Shown piece by piece: positions 34,508 to 46,340 of a stretch of 64,000 bases of DNA. This DNA is from Silene latifolia (Eukaryota > Streptophyta > Magnoliopsida > Caryophyllales > Caryophyllaceae). The stretch covers positions 438,586,311-438,650,310 of the forward strand of contig NC_133538.1 in NCBI RefSeq assembly GCF_048544455.1, written 5' to 3'. The notes below the pieces were generated by a model that was not told the origin of the DNA, did not search any database, and saw nothing but the letters and a program-made list of their open reading frames with translations. Position 1 is the stretch's first letter. Each line of letters starts with the position of its first letter. A program made the translations under genes and the position numbers.

Positions 34508-36111
34508 CTACTCGTCAGCCTCCTCGTCACTATCACGCACGTCCTCCACGGTCACCGTGAAGTCCGGATCTACCTCATGCTCTCTCCTCCTCCTCTCATC
34601 AGCTCGAGCTCTCTACGCCGCCGCCGCCGGTTCCTCGTCCTCCTCCTCCTTATTAGAAGACTCCGGGTACCCCTCAGCTGGGTACCGGTAAAAGGAAGGG
34701 TGTGGCCAACCCTCTAGGATCGGACGGTGTCACCTCATGTGATACTCGTATAGAGGGAACAAAGTCATAGCTATGTCCCGCTCCATACGAGCCTGTCTCT
34801 CTGCAATCTCAACTAACAAACCGTCACGGCGCCCTTGGTCCATGACCGAGGATGCCTCAAAGGGTGGTGGAGGTACAAAATTAGCCGGTAGGACCGGCTG
34901 TGTCTGTATCTGGTCAGAAGGCGCGGGAGTAGGAGTAGGAGTAGGGATTGGGGTAGGTGTGGTCGTGGAAGTCTGGCCACCCGTGGAAGGTGCGGATCCC
35001 TCTCCGGTCTCAAGTCTACGCTGCTTCTTAGCGGCGGGCAAGGTAGTAGGTGGGCGGACCTGGAGGTGGTACTGAGGTAGAGGTGGTGGTCGGGTGCCCC
35101 GTGCAACAGTGGGCAAAGGGGCTAGACGAGGCAAGGTGTCACAAGGAAGGTCGACGGATAGGGAACCGTCTATCTTCCATGTCCGGTAGTCTTTGGTCAG
35201 CCAAGTCTGAGAGTGCATGGCAGCTAGGCTCAGATACCTATCACCGTCTATGTAAGGTAAGTCACGAGGCAAGACGGTGAGGAGAGAATGGGCAAGAAAG
35301 GTGGCTATGCCCGTAAAGAAAGGCCGAGTCGGGTACCAAACTCCTCAAGTGTCATAGAAAAGGTCCGGTTATACAACCGGAAGGACACAGAAAGACTAGT
35401 AGAGATAGCGTCGTGTGCCCCTGAGGAGAAGGTAAAGGAGCTGAAGAACTCAAGGCTCAGCTCCCTAAAAGTGTGGCCGCTCATAGTGATGAGTCCGGCC
35501 ATCCCCGTGCCCCGTAAAAGCTCAAAAACTGGCTCGTAGATGCCGAGCCTCTGAAGTGACGTACGACAAAGAAAGCGCGTAGGGAGAAAGTCATAGTCAA
35601 CCAAGTTATAAAACCTCTCACAATGAATACCATTAATAAAAGTTACCTGTGGGTACTCAGGGTGTGATTCAAGAGTGTCGTCCACTCGGATCGTAACACA
35701 GCCAGCAGCAGGTGTAGCACGACCACGACCGCGACCCCGACCTCTAGAGCCTAAAGTAGAAGACCGTCCACTGACAGTACGAGAAACTAGAACCGCCCGT
35801 AGGACAGCTGCGACTGCGGGTGAGTCCGCCACAGGTATGCTCACCGTGGCTGAAGTAGAGGCTGTGGCTGCAGCTGTGACCGCCAATGAGGAAGAAAGGC
35901 TAGCAGTAGTAGTGGCTGTGACTGAGGTGGCTGCTGAAACAGGGCTAACAACAGTGCTAGCAGGCGTAAAAACAGTACCAGCAGCAGAGACTAAGAACAC
36001 AGGAGCTGCGGTACTAACAGAAGTGGGGGCGGTGGTGACAGCAGGGACCACCGTCTCAGACAAATACGGACTAGAAGTCGAGCTAGTAGAGGGCACAGAG
36101 CTTGAATCCAT
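34508..36111 (-). pseudogene. Athila env-like ORF of N (frameshifted)
   Basis: ATG at 36111 (MDSSSVPSTS). The N-terminal third is Ser/Thr/Ala/Val low complexity, then an RGRGRGRGR patch. The conserved Athila-type domain follows (CERFYNLVDYDFLPTRF ... GMAGLITMSGHTFRELSLEF, about residues 165-240), ending near 35305. After a frameshift it continues at 35272-34730 with a Pro/Thr-rich stretch. The same frame runs on through two more stops to a TAG at 34508, ending in an acidic tail. The position downstream of where pol should be, and the domain, match the Athila ORF proteins (Pfam-type ATHILA family). Function unknown; I see no clear signal peptide or membrane segment. Confidence 0.78.
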
Positions 36112-37318
36112 CCTAATCAAAAAGGCAGGGGAAAAGCGATAAGAAATCAGCGTGAAAAAAGCGTGAAGCTTCCCCTAAACAGTCGAAAAATTCGACTACA
36201 GCCCAAAAATTCCCAAATTACGTCAAAAAAATTCGAATGATAGTGGGTAAACAGCGATAGGGGCGGGGTGGCAAATGATAGAAGCAGCCATTTAAGCAAC
36301 AAATGAGACAAATTAAGCCTAACCAGCAGCAACAAACAATTTACAGTCGAAAATTTCGACTGTAATTAGCCTTAATCGCAAATTTCTCGCAAAAATTCGA
36401 ATTAAACATGTGAATCATCAATGAGGTATGGGAATTAAGCATCAAGTAAGACAAACTCAGCATTAAATCAAAATTGTAGTCGAAAATTTCGACCTAGTAT
36501 GAACACCAAAACCTAATTCCTAATTCCTAATTCACTTCATAAAAAGCAGAATTAATGAAATTAAAATGCAAAGAAGTATAGGAATTACTTACTTGATGAC
36601 TAGGAACCTACAAATTGAGCAATTAATCGACTAACAAGCAAATTGGGCGATTTTTGGTCGAAAAACCGCGGAACCCTAATTCCCTTAATTGACCGTGTAC
36701 AATAGCGTAAATCAAAGGGAAAACAGAGGGAAAATGACGATTAATTAACAATAAACAAAATGTAGTTGGCGGATTTGGCAAATGGGCAAGAAAATGGAGG
36801 ATTTTGGGGGTAATTTTTATCGCAAATAAAGAAGGGGTCGAAAAATTGGGAATAAAATGAATTAGAAGTGAAAAAGAGGGAAGTTAAGGAGACTCCTTGC
36901 GTGGTCTTTGCAATTTTATTCGATCGAGTGGTTTAGAACAGCTCGGTCGAGAACTTCTTGTATTCATCTACTCGATCAAGTAAAAAGTTACTCGATCGAG
37001 AACTCCCATTTTCAGCTTTTGTCGATCGAGTAACTGGAAACCATTCGATCGAACAAATTCCACTCGATCGAGTACAAAAGTACTCGATCGAGCTCTTTTC
37101 CTCGTGTAAGCTCTTGAATTTGCGTAAAATTCACCAAACCTGCATAAAAACACTTGCAAAAATATCCCAAAATACCAAATACGAAAAGTAACAGTCTATA
37201 GTCCTTAATCTACGCTAAAAATTGTCTAAATTCTAATTGTCCTAAATAAAAGCAATAAACAAGCCCGACGGAAATTAAAAATTGTTTATACAAATTGGTA
37301 CACGGGGCATTTTCCCGC
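36112..37318. other. non-coding spacer of N between protease and env-like ORF
   Basis: 1.2 kb where RT, RNase H and integrase would normally lie. No pol motif is recognisable in any frame. A short motif GTCGAAAATTTCGAC recurs as inverted, hairpin-forming sequence (near 36344, 36479 and variants). It also holds palindrome array 2. Confidence 0.65.
36919..37092. repeat. palindrome array 2: eight sites upstream of the env-like ORF of N
   Basis: Sites start at 36919, 36942, 36971, 36991, 37021, 37044, 37063 and 37083 (steps 23, 29, 20, 30, 23, 19, 20). The first four steps follow the short/long alternation seen in the LTR array; the last is irregular. Two sites carry one substitution (CTCGGTCGAG, CTCGATCAAG). 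Confidence 0.9.
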
Positions 37319-38396
37319 TCATCTCTCAAAGCAATTCAGTAGCCCCTTGGAGGGCTTCTGACTGGAGGACGTCACCTCAGTAACATTAATCGTCCTCTTC
37401 AATTTCCACGAGCTTGGACTTGAATCGTTGGGAGGAGAATAGTTGACGTCCACATACGCGCGAACTTTTCTCGTCCTTACTCCTTTCTCACCAGCTTTAG
37501 CATCATCGCTCCCACCTTGACTGACATTAATTGCACAAAAACCATTGACAACTCCTTCTTTCATCCGTACCTGCAGCAAGGAAAACAGACGAACTTTTCT
37601 CCGTTTTGCTGTCAACCTGAGGCGGAGGGGTCACGATAGCAACACAATATTCCAAATTATAATTTGAAGTGTCAAAATAAGGGTCAATAGAAGAGAGGGA
37701 ATTGCAAGGCTGAGCTTGCATGGGAGCACATCGGGACTTAGACTGATGGAAAATTAATTCCTCGTCCCCAACCTGGAAGGTCAATGTCTTGCCCCCGACG
37801 TCTATCACTGCACGGGCAATGAATAAAAATGGCCTCCCTAAAATAATAGGGGTATGTGTATCTTCGGGGATGTCAAGTACAACGAAGTCAACGAGAATAA
37901 AGAACCTCCCGATCTTAACAGGTATGTCTTCTATGACACCTAGTGGCCGTGATATGCTACGGTCGGCCATCTGAACAGTCATATTTGTGCAATTAAACTT
38001 TGTCAAACCAAGTCTCTTAGCCAGAGACAGCGGTAAGACACTCACGCTAGCGCCAAGATCACATAACGCGTTATCAATCAAATGGGTACCAATATGACAC
38101 GGAATCAAAAAACTACCCGAATCTGACTGTTTGGGAGGTAACTTATTTTGAACTAGGACCGTCCCTACCTCGGTCAAAGCTACCGTCTCATGGTCGTTAA
38201 TGTGCCTCTTACACGATAAAATTTCTTTCATAAATTGAAGGTAAGAGGGTACCTGTGTCAGCAGTTCGGCGAATGGCACAGTGACTTGCAAGCTTTTCAG
38301 GAGTTCGACAAATTTGCCGAATTGTTGATTAGCCTTAGTATTCTGCAAATGCCACGGGAAGGGCACCGTGATGGGTATCTCGAGTCCCTTGTTCCT
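37319..38396 (-). pseudogene. pol: Athila N protease and downstream remnant
   Basis: Open from the stop at 38397 to 37527 in one frame. It carries an upstream FGKFVELLKSLQ block and then the retropepsin-like site LCDLGASVSVLPLSLAKRL, followed by IILGRPFL, as in Athila proteases (DLGAS in place of DTG/DSG). A frameshift near 37600 leads into another frame open to 37319, after which coding similarity ends. This marks the pol deletion. Confidence 0.85.
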
Positions 38397-39175
38397 TTAT
38401 TCCAACGTGTCAGCCGGATCAAGCTCTAAATCCTTCGAACAGGACTTCTTTCCTCTCGAACGAGGTCTTTCAGGCGATGTTTCACTCGATCGACCAGAAA
38501 TATCATTCGATCGAGCAGATTCTTCAGCAAATTCACTCGATCGAGTAGTTTTGTTTACTCGATCGAGTACTTCTTTTTCCTGTTCACTCGATCGAGTAGA
38601 AATTTCACTCGATCGAGTCCCTTCTTCAGCAGTTTTACTCGATCGACCCCCAGAAATTAGTCGATCGAGTACTTTCTTTGTCGTCAGCTCTTTTTCTTCG
38701 ACAGAACACTGCTCATCAGCCGTAATTACCTTCCCCGGGTCTGATTTCGGTCCTTCATATGAATAACTGCTCCTCAAATTGATTAAATTCACCGTCTCAT
38801 GTGGATTCTTATCGGCTTGTGACGGTAAATGTCCCGGTTTCCTTGTGGACTGATTCGCGGCTAACTGGGCAACTTGAGTTCCAAGTGCCTTGATAGATGC
38901 ATCTTTTTGTTGATCACTCAGCTGCCACTGCTTTGTCAAACACTGCAACATCGTCTTCAACTCACCTAGCTCACTTACCCCACCAGAGGATGATGCACCT
39001 TGATTAAGTGTAGGAAAGGAAGGAGGCTTCTGAAAGCTTTGTTGAGCCTTATGAGGAGGGACATATGGCTGCTGCTGCGGAGGAGGAGGGGTAGGATTGA
39101 GCACATTTTGACTTACCCACCTCAAATTGGGATGGACTACCCCTTGGTTGTTATAATAGGAACCCCCCCCCCCCC
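38397..39175 (-). pseudogene. gag-pol: Athila N gag-protease linker containing the palindrome array
   Basis: Same frame as protease, ended by a TAA at 38397-38399. The N-terminal part is Gln/Pro-rich, followed by a coiled-coil-like LKTMLQCLTKQW region. The C-terminal part is where eight palindromes are read as protein and appear as LDR or RSS/RSN. It is joined to Gag across a 13-C homopolymer (39163-39175) that changes frame. Confidence 0.8.
38485..38669. repeat. palindrome array 3: eight sites inside coding sequence of N
   Basis: Sites start at 38485, 38506, 38536, 38558, 38587, 38608, 38638 and 38660. The steps 21, 30, 22, 29, 21, 30, 22 alternate strictly; each pair sums to 51 (17 codons), so the frame is kept. 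Spacers differ from each other and from the LTR array. Confidence 0.93.
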
Positions 39176-40258
39176 TTGCCTGTATTGTTGAAAAGCAAGG
39201 ACCTGTTCCTTCTCCGTAAGACAGCCAACAATAGTGTGACCGTCGTTGCTCCCACACCTCTCACGTGTGACAGTCTCCCCTCTAGTAAGCAAATGGTCCG
39301 TCTGAGGCTCCCCAGCAGAATGCAGCTCCAACTTATCAAATTTAGCATTCATGACTTCCAGCTGAGCCACTACTTGCTTATCGACTGCATGAATTGTTCT
39401 AATACCGTCCCTCGTGTTTCCATACTCAGCACAGTGGGTCGCCATCTCTTCAATAAGAGCCCATCCCTTATCATCGTCGGTGTTCTTTTGAAATCTTCCG
39501 TTGGATGATGCATCAAGTATGGCTATGTGATCATCGTATAGCCCATTGTAGAACTGATTGGACAGGAACCACGGATCAAAACCATGGTGAGGAATAGACC
39601 TCACCAATCTCTTGAAACGGCACCAAGCTTCATAGAAAGTTTCATCCGGTGCCTTTTTGAAACTTGTGATCTTGGCCCTCGGCTGATTAGTGCGCTGCGG
39701 AGGAAAATATCTCTTATAAAAAGCAAGAGCAAGGGTCTCCCAGTCTGTGACACCCGCGGCCATGCGGTCCAAATCAGTCAGCCACTCCCTGGTTGAGTCA
39801 GTCAAAGAAAAAGGAAACAGAACCTCCTTAATCTTGTCTTGAGTTACCCCCTTTGTGGCGGGGATAGTAGAACAGTAGTCCGTAAAGACCTCCATATGCT
39901 TCCTCGGGTCTTCGGCTACCACACCTCTAAACAGATTTCTCTCCACCAGATTGATATAGGACGGACGAATGTCAAATGTATTCCCATCCTCAGTCTGGAG
40001 ATTGAAACCCTTTGGAATTGATGATGCTTTAGGCTCCGAATGACTGGCAATGTTCGGCATATTTACTGGTTGGTTTACAGAACTAAAAGTGTCTTCTTCA
40101 AACGATGGATTTTCTGTAAAAAGGAAATGTTGAAGTTCGGGTTAGAAAGTACTCAAGGCTTCCTTTCGTGATTCTCTTTGCAGACGGAGTTTATGCCTGA
40201 ACAACCTCTCTGGTTCAGAATCAGCTGAAACTAACTCCAACCTATGTGACCTGGGCAT
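39137..40258 (-). pseudogene. gag: Athila N Gag
   Basis: The original start is probably the ATG at 40258 (MPRSHRLELVSAD), because N2 has a homologous gag start at 49511. A stop follows after about 38 codons. The main open part starts at 40060 (MPNIASHSEP) and contains the retrotransposon Gag domain: WLTDLDRMAAGVTDWETLA, FYKRYFPPQRTNQPR, ETFYEAWCRFKRLVRSIPHH, FYNGL. It then shifts frame at the poly-C run at 39163-39175. Confidence 0.9.
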
Positions 40259-40357
40259 ACACAACACTGAAAGAAAATGAATAAGAATTGCCTCAAGGAA
40301 TAAAAATTCCCTGAGACGGATAAAATAAACGAAACAAAGACAGATAGGGCAATTGCC

Positions 40358-40375
40358 TCCCCGGCAACGACGCCA
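40358..40375 (-). other. primer binding site of N (tRNA-Asp type)
   Basis: Minus-strand TGGCGTCGTTGCCGGGGA; one base differs from the N2 and M sites (TGGCGCCGTTGCCGGGGA), which match the Athila tRNA-Asp PBS. Confidence 0.88.
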
Positions 40376-40380
40376 AAATT

Positions 40381-41875
40381 TGACAGGGTTGTCGTGTACC
40401 TATCAAAAATAACTAACTAAACTAACTATATAGCAAGGGAAGTCAGGTCGATCTCCTCAGGGAGGCAAAATATCTGTAAGTGTCCGTCTATTTGGTCACA
40501 TGTGGGGGGGGGGGGGGGGAGGGGTTGTAATTTGATTTCCTAAACTAAAAGCTTTAAGGCAAGAGAAATAAGGAAAGAGCAATTAAGGTAGAAAATAGAA
40601 ATTAACTATCAATAGAGAGGGGACATGTCAGAATTTCGGTTCACTACGGTAGTCCAGTGACTCAACTGTAAACAACTTAGATAAATTACTGCGAGACGGA
40701 TATGGAAAGGTCATTCCGGTCCACTTTCTACCCTAGACTCCCACTAACTTAACTTCCGTCCTCGTAAGGGTAGTCTACTGTTTATAGCAGGTCTATTTAG
40801 TCCAATATTCCGATCCAGGATTAAATTTAACCAGATTAAAAAGGTGACTCAGAAGCGTGCACTCAACTAAGTCGGTAAATACAGTAATATTGCTATGGGG
40901 ACAGAATCTCACAAATAATTCATCCAACTTATTTACTACATGGTCACATTTCTACCGCAGATTCCCTAATCCTAACATGAAACAGATTAGCTACTCATGC
41001 TATCAGTATCGTCAAAACTAATAACGATGAATAAACTAATATTAAACATGATGAGACAATAATAAAATTGCATAAAAGGTAATTAGGGCAGAGAATTAAA
41101 TGACGCAAAACAAACAATTAAGATGAATGAAAGAAAGATTAATATTAAAAGGGAGAAAGAGATTACAATCGCAAGAATCCGGCGTAAAGAACAAACAAAT
41201 CCGATCGAGAAAATCCGAAAGCAAAATTTACAGTTGAAGGAAGAAACGTAACGCAATCTTTTTACTGTGAAGATGAATGATAAGATAAAACTTGGATAGA
41301 TTAGATACTAATGACCTAGTTATTATGCGCTTAAATAGAAAAACTACTAAGTCCATAAGCTAAAACACGTTCACGGACTAATTAAAGTCCATAAAAGCCA
41401 AAACCACTCGATCGAGTAGTCTGAAACCACTCGATCGAGCATTTCTCCAAATAATCTACTCGATCGAGTAGAATTGTTACTCGATCGAGTAACCTCTAAT
41501 TCCAGCGCTTCTTGATCGAGCATAATACTACTCGATCGACCAACTAATGCCATAGAAACCACTCGATCGAATGGTAAAACAGCTCGATCGAGTATTCTTC
41601 CTCCAAAACACCTCAAACTCGTGACCGACTGTCTCGTAGACCGTTCCTTCACGCATCCCAATGCAAGATCTCACTCTGGAAAATCTCGTCTCCTCAAAAT
41701 GCATGCAAAAAGGACGAAAATGGTACGATTCCACTACTTTTACGTTCATTCCTACAAAACGGACAAAACGAACCAAAGTAGCCAATTCGGGGCAAAATGC
41801 AATATAGACAGTACGAAAGTACATAGAAATACGTGCTTAAATAAGCTAAAAAGATTATACAAAATGCACGTATCA
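40381..41875 (-). repeat. 5' LTR of N (1495 bp)
   Basis: TGACAGGG ... ACGTATCA. It differs from the 3' LTR by scattered substitutions and a long G homopolymer (about 40505-40519) where the other LTR has a run of six G. Confidence 0.93.
41407..41592. repeat. palindrome array 4: eight sites in the second LTR of N
   Basis: Sites start at 41407, 41430, 41459, 41480, 41511, 41531, 41562 and 41583, the same steps as array 1 (23, 29, 21, 31, 20, 31, 21), as expected of paired LTRs. One site here is CTCGATCGAA and the last is intact where array 1 has CACGATCGAG. Confidence 0.93.
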
Positions 41876-43196
41876 ACATATTCTACTGGTAATTCTAGTT
41901 TGTCAACTGGTTATTGTCTACGTTAAATCTCAAGTATATTTATAGATTAACTGTTGAATTAAAGATAACAAGAACTCCCTATCTTCTCTTAGATTACAAC
42001 CGACCTGAACTAAGCCTAGACCGATTCTTAACTAACAGACCGACGTAAGTTTGTCACACCCTACTAAAGACCGGATTAGAAGCATTATTGAACCAAGAAG
42101 ACATCATTAATCCAATTAACCGTTTAGTGTCGTCACTACCTAAAGATTAACTGACCAAATATTACTCCTAACTTAAACTAACCCCAATTGCAGAGATTAA
42201 TCCAAACTAAATGCTACTCGGATTATGCGACTCGAACTAAGCCATAATCACACAATTAGCATAGTTAATAATCTCAGACCATAATAAGATAACAAATTAT
42301 AAACTGAACATTGCAACTCACGATTAAAACGAGTAAAAATTCGGATACAAATAACTTAAAGATTAACAATAAACAACCAACGGTTTCCAATACTAGAATT
42401 AATCAACGAAAATAAGCCATAAATTGAATACAAGAGAGGTAGAGAGAACTTAATTACTACCCGGAATCCGTCGCACAAGATGTCGCACCTCCAATTGAGC
42501 TAGAATGCTCCCTTACACCGCCGTGTACTAAGACTACGCCGGAGTACCATCTTCTACTGCTCTCACGACCTAATTAGATCTCAAATCGTCACTCTATATC
42601 CCTCAATATACCTATAAATTATATATGGGTATTCGCCTCCGCCGCTTCCCCTGTTTTGATGGAAATCATCGGTATTTATACTTATCACGATCCGTGTTTA
42701 GGATAGATTCGGGATAAATTTTGTAAGGAATAGGATAAATTTTGGATATAATTTTGGGGTGAATTATTGAAAAGATAGAATTTGGAGAGCATCGGGAGAG
42801 CTGCATTTTCCATCTTCGAACTTGGTGCGTCTTTTCCTGTAGCTTCTATTCTTATTGTTCTCCTGCTTCTTTATCTTGCTTTTGTTCATATGGACTTGGA
42901 AATTAACCCACGTGCAATGTAAATGAATGGTCTCAACTTATCCATTAGTTACGCAAAGCCCATATAACTTTGGTCCACATCGTTCATTATCTGTACACTC
43001 CGACCCATAATTCCTCTGATTATAACCTGCTAATACCAAAATGCACTCAATTAGGCCATTTATCATATTGGAATAATATTTCTGTGATTTTAGCTTAGAA
43101 CTAACAAATGTTTAATAAATACATCGATTAACGTAATAGGCGACCAGAAAAGTATATAAAACAAGGGTGTAAATATGAGTAAATATCGTCTTATCA
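41876..43196 (-). repeat. 3' LTR of M, second part
   Basis: Begins with the right ACATA target duplication of N (41876-41880) and continues LTR sequence homologous to 46600-47914, ending CTTATCA. It has no palindrome array, unlike the N and N2 LTRs. Confidence 0.9.
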
Positions 43197-46100
43197 AATT
43201 CCCCCACACTTAGCTTATTGTCGCCCTCGACAATGACAAAACATATGCTATGAAGAAGTATCAACCTCAAAGATTTTAGACTTAACCAAACAAGTTTATC
43301 GATGACAAACTAAAACTTTTTTATAAATCATTTTATTTAAGTTGGTGAGTCAACGTTAAACATATTTGTAGTTAGATTAGAAAGCAACATATACCAAATT
43401 TTCCCTCCACTTCAAACTATACAACCAACTAATTAGCCAACATAAATATTTTAAACCGCTTCTATATTTCAATGATAAATAAATGCATTAGCCAGACACT
43501 CGGTCCAACTATCTTCGTGCGCATGTGCAAGTGTATTGACTCATAGAGGAGTGGTTCGGCAGTTTAAGGTCCTAGGGAAAGGGAATTTACTTTCTGTACA
43601 TTGTACGAGGATCGTTCTCCCGAGCATTCAAATGTATCCGTCATACCTCAATTAACTTACCACTATAACACACATCCACCACTACATCATTCACGTTTTT
43701 TTCTTTCATTTTTTTCTCTTTTCATCTTTTTTATTTTTCTTATGTTTTGACTTTTCTTATGTTTTTTTTTCAATTTTTTTTCCTTTTTTTTCTTTCTTTT
43801 GAATCTCCACCATCCACATTCCGTACCCGTGGATATATCCAGTGTCCCTTATAGCGAGCTTTCGACCAATGGATCCCGCCCATCTGGACAAGTCATTAGG
43901 CATTCTCCCAATACATTGATTGGGTTCCCCTAAGGGTCTAATCACTCGGGCACCGGATAGAATTGAGGTCAAGAACTTAAAGAGGGAGTCACCTATGAAA
44001 GTAAATTAGTTAATAAGACCGGCTTACGCTCCCACATTCTAGAGTCAATGAAAAGTGTAATAAAGATAGCCAAAGTTTATAATTCTAATTTAAAGGAGAC
44101 TTAAAATATGCATGTCACTTAATTAATCAATCCAAGTTCAAAATGGAGGAAAAACTCATGTATACACGACTTCAAAACGTTTTTTTTAATAGTATACTAC
44201 TAATATTAGTGAAATTTTCAAAAATTATTAGATTAGATCTTGTCGTCGACTCTCTAGTCTAGTTAGTCCAATAAAAACAAGGTCTTTTTTACTTGTTAAG
44301 TAACAATTTCTGACCAAATTTTGACAGCACCTCCCCTAAAAACGGACATATCCAAAAATTTTAAAACCTGTAAAACATATTAAAGACCAATGGCCACCCG
44401 CCAACTCCACAAGTTTCATCACAATTTACCTCTCCCCCATACTTAAATTCGACATCGCCCTCGATGTTCCAGCATATATAAATTCAGTATATACTAAAAA
44501 GAAAAGGGAAGAAGAACTTAGCGGATTCATGTGAAGCATTCACAGCAAGATGCTCCAGGTTTGTAACATTTTGTCACGGCAGCCAAGTAAGCTCTCAGTA
44601 CAGAAAAGTATAGTAAGTACAGACCGGTACAACAAGGTGCCCATTAGTTTGTGTCAGCCTCCAAGTAGGACTGATCTACTTCTACCCATGGCGTCTAGCA
44701 AGGCAGCAGTGCCTTCTTTATCACATCATCAACTCGGAGCGTCTCAACAGCCATACATGTATCCAGATCCCTGCAAAATAAAGCACTTGACCAAGACAAG
44801 TGAAATATGGAGGAAGCAAAATACCCAAAATACCAGCAGCTATTTTTATTCTTAACCTAAACTAATTTTTTTTGTGCAATCGACACTATTAACATCCCCC
44901 TACAAAGGTTGCGAAACTCAGGGAGGCACTTAAGCCGACTCAACTCACTAACTAAGAAAGCATATAAAAATTAAACACACATGAAAGCAATAAAAATATA
45001 AGCTTGGGTTGCCTCCCAATAAGCGCTTTGTTTAATGTCCTGGCTCGACATACTTCTATTCTTCCCAAAAATAATTAAACTCTTCTATTCTTCCCAAAAA
45101 TAAATAAACTCTTCAACAGCGAGTTCAGTCATTTTTCTATAACTAATATTGTAATCAGCTCCTCTGCAGCCATTTCATCCAAAAACTCACTACTATTAAA
45201 CCGGTTCAGCCAATAATAAGATCTCGTCACACCAGCTTCAACATTTCTTTCAAACCATAGTTTTCAGTTCAGAATGTTACTATTGCAGATTTGGACCCTA
45301 CTATTTGCTCCTTCATTTCATCCTCATTCTATGTTATCGTCAAGATCAGCTATCTTCTCTGCCGTCAGTTCATCGTGCTATCAATCTGTATTAGTTCATT
45401 CAATATTAACCGAGCAGCCAACCACTGGTATAGGTTGCAACTCCTCAATATACCAGCAACATTACCAAACTTAACCAAACTGTGAACAAATATAACTTAA
45501 ACCTTCAAATATATCCTCCCCCACACTTAGTCTCTAGTCTCACCTTGAGCACATAATGGACTTTTATATCAGAGGTATAAATCAATAGGCAGGAGTTCAG
45601 ACAGAATTTTGCACTTTAAGACAGCGAGTTATAATAAGATCAAGCAAACGTAAAACCAAAAGACGAGTACTTAGCTAGGCTACAAGCTTCCTAAAAAAAA
45701 CGTCACTCGATCCAATATTTGTTCTTCCTCTTGCCCAAGTACATGTGCACTCTCATAATAAAATGAAGCCTATTATTATCAAGATGGCAGGGAGTACAAT
45801 TTGAAAAAGTTGATCACTTTTCTCACATGTGAATACTAACCCCATAACCTCTAAACTCCATACTGTGGCTCAGGACCAGAGAGTTTTCATTATATCAGCA
45901 ACATATTAGTATGTGTAAACCAGTTTACGCTAAATGATACTATGGTTGACAAATACAAGAGGAACCATACGTACTACATGATTACTATGGATTTAAACTA
46001 CATTGACTAATACTGCAAATTCTGAATATTAATCTTTAGAAAAACTACACAGACATGCAAATAGAGTTAATGAAACATGTCAGTCTTGATGCAAGCTACT

Positions 46101-46317
46101 AACTCTTGAACTAAAATAGCTAGAATAAAAAAAAACTAGGATGAACCAAGATGAGTAAACACACGCAAAAATTGTTAGAAAACATGTAATCCACTCAAAT
46201 TGCAACCTAAGAAAATCTGACTAAAAACTAAAATTTGAAATAAGACATACAGCACTAGAGTTTACATGAGTATGGGGAATATACAAAATATATTGAAAAT
46301 TAATTTTAACATCAATC
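43197..46317. other. internal region of M, non-coding
   Basis: 3.1 kb. It starts with a PPT (minus-strand TGTGGGGGAATT, 43197-43208) and contains a pyrimidine tract at about 43697-43800. I find no gag, pol or env motif in any frame; the short ORFs present have no recognisable domain. A short tandem duplication (CTCTTCTATTCTTCCCAAAAATAA) occurs at about 45052-45110. Confidence 0.75.
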
Positions 46318-46335
46318 TCCCCGGCAACGGCGCCA
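46318..46335 (-). other. primer binding site of M (tRNA-Asp type)
   Basis: Minus-strand TGGCGCCGTTGCCGGGGA, five bases inside the 5' LTR; the Athila PBS. Confidence 0.9.
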
Positions 46336-46340
46336 AAATT

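Larger units (their letters stand above)
31309..41875 (-). mobile_element. Athila-type Ty3/gypsy element N without RT/integrase
   Basis: A 10.6-kb element with 1.48-1.50 kb LTRs, TSD ACATA, a tRNA-Asp PBS and a PPT. Minus-strand order: gag, low-complexity linker, protease, non-coding spacer, env-like ORF, long 3' untranslated region. The reverse transcriptase, RNase H and integrase that should follow protease are absent, so it is a pol-deleted derivative. It carries four copies of the eight-site palindrome array (two LTR, two internal). Confidence 0.9.

Noticed and set aside
34773..36142. Plus-strand ORFs rich in Gly/Val/Ala opposite the env-like gene
   Set aside because: They are antisense shadows of the low-complexity env-like reading frame on the minus strand, with no motif of their own.
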